Below are positions 60,379 to 64,000 of a stretch of DNA of 64,000 nt, piece after piece. The DNA is from JBFKQC01 sp041627895 (GTDB lineage Bacteria; Pseudomonadota; Alphaproteobacteria; Rhodobacterales; Rhodobacteraceae). The position numbers were made by a program, and so were the translations under genes. The notes beneath the pieces are model-generated. The model was not told the origin of the DNA. It was given only the letters and a program-made list of their open reading frames with translations, and made no database searches. The stretch lies in the NCBI GenBank assembly GCA_041627895.1, contig JBFKQC010000008.1, positions 1-64,000 on the forward strand, read 5' to 3'. Positions within the stretch are counted from its first letter, which is position 1. Every line of letters begins with the position of its first letter.

Positions 60379-60408
60379 ACCGACGCAATACCGACGCAAT
60401 ACATACGT
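60379..60408 (-). repeat. 30-bp dispersed repeat, copy 2
   Basis: On the minus strand it begins ACGTATGTATTGCGTCGGTA and carries two CGTCGGT units; 27 of 30 positions match 9733-9762. An extra GTCGGTATT lies just upstream on the same strand. Confidence 0.6.
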
Positions 60409-60510
60409 AATACCGACATGGGATTTGCCAGCAAAATAAGGCGTTAACCCCCCGATTCGCGGCAGGTCTGCGCATGCGCCGTTAACCGCCCGGTAACCCG
60501 TGGACGCCGC

Positions 60511-60780
60511 TCACTTCAACTGGCTGTCCTTCGATCCGCGCCGGTTGATGCCGGGCCGCGCCGCAAAGCGGCCGTCCCGCTCGGTCTGGCAGTCGATGCA
60601 CAGCTTCACCCCCGGCAGCGCCTTCTGCCGCGCCTCGGGGATCGGCTCGCCGCATTCGGCGCATTCGGTCCGGCTTTCGCCCGAGGGCGCGCGGCGGGCG
60701 CGCATCCGCTCCAGTTCCTCGGCGACCGAGGCCTCGATCTGGTCCTGTACCGCGCCGTCGCGCGCCCATCCGCCGGCCAT
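60511..60780 (-). CDS. DksA/TraR-type C4 zinc-finger protein
   Basis: An 89-residue protein with a coiled N-terminal part (DQIEASVAEELERMRARR) and a C4 zinc finger CAECGEPIPEARQKALPG to CIDCQ. This fits the short DksA/TraR (YbiI-like) group, which can bind the RNA polymerase secondary channel. GGGAAGGGG lies upstream of the ATG at 60780. Confidence 0.88.
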   Translation of the reverse strand: MAGGWARDGAVQDQIEASVAEELERMRARRAPSGESRTECAECGEPIPEARQKALPGVKLCIDCQTERDGRFAARPGINRRGSKDSQLK

Positions 60781-60876
60781 CCCGGCCCCTTCCCTGTCGC
60801 CGCCGCCCGCCATGCCGCGGGCGGCTCGGCGGCAGTCTAATGCGGGACGGCGCGCGGCGTAAACCGTCCCGGCCGA

Positions 60877-61194
60877 TCAGTCGAGCCGCGTCCAGGGGAA
60901 CGGCTTTTCGTCGCTCTCGCCGGTCTGGAACCGCGCGGTCTTGGCCAGCCACGCGCCGAGCCTGCGCCCGAGGGCGGCGATCTGCGGGTTCCGCTCCTTG
61001 GCGAACAGCATCCAGCCCCATTGCAGGATCGCCGCCGCGATCACCAGCAACTCGGCGATCCCGAACAGCGCGAACAGGATCAGCGTCCAGAGCCCGCGCA
61101 GCCAGATGCCTTCGCCCTCGGGCGCGCCGCGCCGCTCTGCCGGGTGCGGTTCCTTCAGCACGACCTCTTCGGGAGCGCGTTCCGTCTTTGCCAT
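60877..61194 (-). CDS. DUF4389 membrane protein, copy 1
   Basis: A 105-residue protein with one or two membrane spans (LWTLILFALFGIAELLVIAAAILQWGWMLF) followed by the DUF4389-like tail LGAWLAKTARFQTGESDEKPFPW. The copy at 62715-63023 ends LGIWVAKAARFQTAASEVKPWPW, so the two are paralogues. Function unknown. It lies 13 nt after the Host_attach gene, as an operon. Confidence 0.82.
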   Translation of the reverse strand: MAKTERAPEEVVLKEPHPAERRGAPEGEGIWLRGLWTLILFALFGIAELLVIAAAILQWGWMLFAKERNPQIAALGRRLGAWLAKTARFQTGESDEKPFPWTRLD

Positions 61195-61207
61195 CTCGAG
61201 CCCTTTC

Positions 61208-61654
61208 CTAGAAGGCCGCCAGGTCCCCGAAATGCCCGGGCAATTCGTCCAGCGGCGTGTGCAGAAGATCCTTCGCGATATCCCCGGTCAGCGCCTCGGC
61301 CAGCGGCTTCGGCATCCGGTCGCGCAACGCGCCCAGCATCTTCGGCGGCGCGGCGACGATCAGCCGGTCGTGGCCGGATTTCCTCCAGGTCGCCTCGAGC
61401 AGCCCGGTCAGATCGGCGGCGAAGCGTTCGCGGTTCTGCCGGATTTCCGAGGTCGGAGGCTCCATCGCGTGATGCGCGCCGCCCGGTGCCGCCTGCGACC
61501 GGCCCGGGCGCTCGGCATAGGCGATATCCTCGCCCGACAGCGCCGTGCGGTCGACATGGCGCAACTGGCGCAGGCCCTTGCCCACGCCATCGTTTTCCAG
61601 AAGCCTCGCCTCGCGTTCATTGGCCAGAAGCACCAGCGTGCGCACCGGTTTCAT
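61208..61654 (-). CDS. Host_attach/BaeRF family protein
   Basis: A 148-residue protein: VRTLVLLANEREARLLENDG, an RQNRERFAADLTGLLEA block and RLIVAAPPKMLGALRD. These match the 'protein required for attachment to host cells' family (Host_attach), related to archaeal/bacterial release-factor-like folds. GGGAGAG precedes the ATG at 61654. It is upstream of the DUF4389 gene on the same strand. Confidence 0.85.
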   Translation of the reverse strand: MKPVRTLVLLANEREARLLENDGVGKGLRQLRHVDRTALSGEDIAYAERPGRSQAAPGGAHHAMEPPTSEIRQNRERFAADLTGLLEATWRKSGHDRLIVAAPPKMLGALRDRMPKPLAEALTGDIAKDLLHTPLDELPGHFGDLAAF

Positions 61655-61981
61655 CGGTCTCTCCCGTTCTTGTCCGGACCCGAGCCTGCCGCAGATCGCA
61701 TCCGCGCACCTTGATTTGCAGCAAACCGCCGCGGTGCCGGCCGGCCGGCGCAGGCGCCGCCCTGCCCCAGAAATACCCGGCTTCGGCCACGTGCCGGCAA
61801 CAATTGCCATTCATTACCGCGATTGTAATTGCCGCCAGCGAGGTCCGCCTGTTACGGTTCGGCACTTTCGTCCCGCCGCACGCAGCCGCGCGCGCGTCGG
61901 GGTCGTCGAACGGTGCTGCGGATATCTTGCGGGCCCGGCTTGGAACGGTTGACTGGATTTGGGTTGTAGGACGGCCCCGAA
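61655..61981. other. Divergent intergenic region, 327 bp
   Basis: Between the Host_attach gene and the sulfotransferase-like gene. The part 61795-61860 is relatively A/T-rich and may hold promoters for both directions, but no clear -35/-10 pair stands out. No gene seen. Confidence 0.45.
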
Positions 61982-62695
61982 ATGACGCTACTGACGGCAG
62001 TGCAGACCGGAGTTCTGGGGCTACGCCACAAGATTCACTATCTTGAGGTCGCGGCGTTCCCCGGCGTCCATGTGGACGCGCTGATCCGCGAGATCAACCG
62101 CGCCTCGGACATCATGAAGATCGTGATGCACGGCTACGGATCGCATATCCGCGACCTGCCGCAGGGCGACGAATACGTGTTCTCGATCCGCAATCCGGTG
62201 TCGCGCTTCGTCTCGGCCTTCTACGACCGCAAGCAGGCGATCCGCACCGCGCCGTCCGACGCCACGCCCCACGAACGCCAGGCCTATGCCGATTTCGAGC
62301 ACGCCAACGATCTGGCCGAAAGCCTGTTCGAGCGCGGGCGGGCCGGCGACAAGGCATTCGGCGCGATGAAGTCGATCCGCGGCGTCGCTGTGAACCAGTC
62401 CGACAGCTTTACCGGCGCGGGCAACTTCCTTGCCGTCACGCCGCCCCTGTTCATCATCCGCCAGGAAAACTATGTCGACGATTTCCGGTTCCTCGAGGAC
62501 CTGATCGGGCTGCGGCGGCTGATCGGGGCGGGACACTACGCCGAGAAGCCGCAGCACCACGGCGACGAGATCATCCCGGGCCTGTCGAAGAAGGCGCGCA
62601 AGAACCTGCACGAATGGTTCCTGCACGACCTCGAATTCTACGGCATGTGCGACGCCTGGATCGAGGACCGGCTGAACCGGCCGATGTTCCCGTAA
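61982..62695 (+). CDS. Sulfotransferase-family-like protein
   Basis: A 237-residue protein whose centre FSIRNPVSRFVSAFYDRK matches the 3'-phosphate-binding motif of the sulfotransferase family 2 group (RxPxxRxxSxFyxR). Its N-terminus lacks the usual PAPS 5'-phosphosulfate P-loop, so it may be inactive, use another donor, or have a diverged loop. The C-terminus (ARKNLHEWFLHDLEFYGMC) resembles the end of sulfotransferase domains. No Shine-Dalgarno was found. Confidence 0.65.
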   Translation: MTLLTAVQTGVLGLRHKIHYLEVAAFPGVHVDALIREINRASDIMKIVMHGYGSHIRDLPQGDEYVFSIRNPVSRFVSAFYDRKQAIRTAPSDATPHERQAYADFEHANDLAESLFERGRAGDKAFGAMKSIRGVAVNQSDSFTGAGNFLAVTPPLFIIRQENYVDDFRFLEDLIGLRRLIGAGHYAEKPQHHGDEIIPGLSKKARKNLHEWFLHDLEFYGMCDAWIEDRLNRPMFP

Positions 62696-62714
62696 CGGCG
62701 CGCGCCGGGCGCGG

Positions 62715-63023
62715 TCAGTCGAGTTCGGTCCAGGGCCAGGGCTTGACCTCGCTCGCCGCGGTCTGGAAGCGTGCCGCCTTGGCGACCCAGATGCCGAGGC
62801 TTTCGCCGAAATCGGCCAGCCGCTCGTTCGGCTCGCCCTTGTTCAGCGCCATCACCACGAACTGGATCACCGTGGCCACGCCCAGCACGGTCTGGGCGAT
62901 CTGGATCATCAGCCAGATCAGCACCATGTAGACCAGCCGCATCCACAGCCCTTCCTTCGCCCCGGGCTCGAATTGCGGGCCGTGCATGCGTCCTTCGAAC
63001 TTCTCGTCATCGGTGGCCGGCAT
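62715..63023 (-). CDS. DUF4389 membrane protein, copy 2
   Basis: A 102-residue protein with one or two spans (LWMRLVYMVLIWLMIQIAQTVLGVATVIQFVVMAL) and the tail NERLADFGESLGIWVAKAARFQTAASEVKPWPW. It belongs to the same family as 60877-61194 but is a closer match to DUF4389. It is 16 nt downstream of the oxidoreductase gene, so probably co-transcribed. Confidence 0.87.
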   Translation of the reverse strand: MPATDDEKFEGRMHGPQFEPGAKEGLWMRLVYMVLIWLMIQIAQTVLGVATVIQFVVMALNKGEPNERLADFGESLGIWVAKAARFQTAASEVKPWPWTELD

Positions 63024-63039
63024 CGCGCTTCCCTCCCGC

Positions 63040-64000
63040 TCAGCCCGCGGCCTCGGCCGCGAGCACCATATCGATCATCGCCTGGGTGCCCTTCGAGAAC
63101 TCCAGCGGATTGGGATAGGCGGCACCCTCGCGGATTGTCCGGCCGAAATTCTCGACCTGGCGGACATAATGATTCACCCCCGGCCAGCGATGGGTCTCGC
63201 GCACCAAGCCGGCGCGTTCCAGCGTCAGTTCCGCCTGGTCGAAGACCAGCGTGTTGAACGGGCAGCTCAGCCGAATCACGCCCTCTTCGCCGTGAAACAC
63301 CATCTCCTGGCGGGTGAACATGCGCATCGAGGTGACCGACGAATAGCGGAACGAGGGGAAATCGGCGGTGACATGGGCGAAGACGTCGACGGCGTTCTCG
63401 CGCCGGACATGCGCCTGAACCGCCTGCGGCTCTTCGCCGGTGACGAAGCGGGCCGAGCCGAAGGTGTAGACGCCGATATCCGGCAGCGACCCGCCGCCGG
63501 TCTCGGGCCGGTTGCGGATGTTGCCCGGATCATCGCGGTTGTCGTAGCTGAACACGCCGTCGACCAGCACCAGCCTGCCGATCGCGCCGTCCCGGTAGAG
63601 CGCCTGCGCCTTCTGCCATTGCGGGTGATGCACGATCATGTAGGCCTCGGCGGCCAAGAGCCCGGTCGCGTCGCGTTTCGCGATCACCGCGTCGAACTGG
63701 TCGGCCTGCATCGCCAGCGGCTTTTCGGTCAGCACGTGCTTGCCGGCGTCCAGCGCCTTCAGCGTCCACTCGACGTGCAGGTGATTGGGCAGCGGCACAT
63801 AGACCGCGTCGATTTCCGGATCGGCCAGCAGCGCGTCGTAGCTGTCGTGCAGCCTGAGGTCGGGCTGGAAGGCGAGGAACCCGGCCGCCTTGTCCGGCGA
63901 CGAGGTCGCCAGCGCGGCGAACCTGGCGCCCTCGGCGGCGTGGATCGCGCGCGCCATGTGGTCCTGCGCGAATTTCGCGGCGCCCAGTACGCCCCAGCGG
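63040..64000 (-). CDS. Gfo/Idh/MocA family oxidoreductase, N-terminus outside window
   Basis: An NAD(P)-dependent sugar- or cyclitol-type dehydrogenase. Open to the right edge: just before the first internal Met the frame reads RWGVLGAAKFAQDH, the usual start of the Rossmann loop, so only a few residues are missing. Also seen are AVYVPLPNHLHVEWTLKALDAGKHVLTEKPLA (the EKP lysine) and GGGSLPDIGVYTF. Substrate unknown. DUF4389 copy 2 follows. Confidence 0.92.
   Translation of the reverse strand, partial: RWGVLGAAKFAQDHMARAIHAAEGARFAALATSSPDKAAGFLAFQPDLRLHDSYDALLADPEIDAVYVPLPNHLHVEWTLKALDAGKHVLTEKPLAMQADQFDAVIAKRDATGLLAAEAYMIVHHPQWQKAQALYRDGAIGRLVLVDGVFSYDNRDDPGNIRNRPETGGGSLPDIGVYTFGSARFVTGEEPQAVQAHVRRENAVDVFAHVTADFPSFRYSSVTSMRMFTRQEMVFHGEEGVIRLSCPFNTLVFDQAELTLERAGLVRETHRWPGVNHYVRQVENFGRTIREGAAYPNPLEFSKGTQAMIDMVLAAEAAG

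Larger units (their letters stand above)
59719..60510. other. Repeat-rich intergenic region, 792 bp
   Basis: Longest gene-free stretch of the window. It contains two type 1 elements facing each other (59831-59994 minus, 60137-60301 plus), a 20-bp palindrome (60078-60097) and a copy of the 30-bp repeat (60379-60408). No reading frame with recognisable content was found. Confidence 0.75.

Overview
The window looks like chromosomal DNA from a high-G+C alphaproteobacterium, most likely a member of the Rhodobacteraceae (Rhodobacterales). The evidence is gene content and order: yajC-secD-secF running into a ccm cytochrome c maturation cluster; a SUV3-type RNA helicase followed by an S4 protein, a 7Fe ferredoxin and CarD; a divergent hppD/Lrp pair; an H-NOX protein paired with an HNOBA-GGDEF protein; and many Rhodobacterales-type small hypothetical proteins. 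No rRNA, tRNA, CRISPR array, prophage or insertion sequence with a transposase was found.

Layout. 1-2.4 kb: 3' part of an aconitase gene whose extreme left end is rearranged, then a Hint-domain protein. 2.7-9.6 kb (minus): yajC, secD, secF, a TauE/SafE permease, an Mth938-like protein and ccmA-ccmB-ccmC-ccmD-ccmG, close to one continuous operon for export and cytochrome c assembly. 10-14 kb: a membrane pentapeptide-repeat protein, a DUF1127-like small protein, an orphan diheme cytochrome c, a GNAT acetyltransferase and a small membrane protein. 14-18 kb: pyrC, pyrE and dnaB. 18-27 kb (plus): DUF1194 protein, alr, MlaE/MlaF-like ABC subunits, a PqiA-like protein, radA, cvpA, purF and two small genes. 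27-34 kb: a GspC/PilP-like small protein, bioY, an SDR, the H-NOX/HNOBA-GGDEF signalling pair, a DUF4153 membrane protein and a SIMPL protein. 34-40.5 kb: a 1027-residue membrane protein that seems to join a PilM/GspL-like front to a GspC/PilP-like end, an SDR, a TPR-sulfotransferase and an outer-membrane barrel. 40.5-48 kb: hppD with a divergent Lrp regulator, a Kef-type antiporter, cobT/cobS, carD, fdxA and an S4 protein. 48-64 kb: SUV3-like helicase, orphan HlyD-type adaptor, TPR protein, SCP2 protein, hydrolase, aldolase, MltB-type transglycosylase, amidohydrolase, PepF-type peptidase, then small stress-type genes (DksA-like zinc finger, two DUF4389 proteins, Host_attach protein), a sulfotransferase-like protein and the end of a Gfo/Idh/MocA oxidoreductase.

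The strongest structure not explained by genes is a family of four intergenic elements of about 165 bp (24224-24390, 56663-56826, 59831-59994, 60137-60301). Each has a short GC hairpin and about 21-bp inverted arms 141-144 bp apart. The arms and an internal arm change together between copies, so pairing is kept while sequence drifts. Two lesser dispersed repeats are also present. Other points worth checking are the aconitase junction, the H-NOX protein without the usual YxSxR motif, and the PilM/PilP-like fusion.
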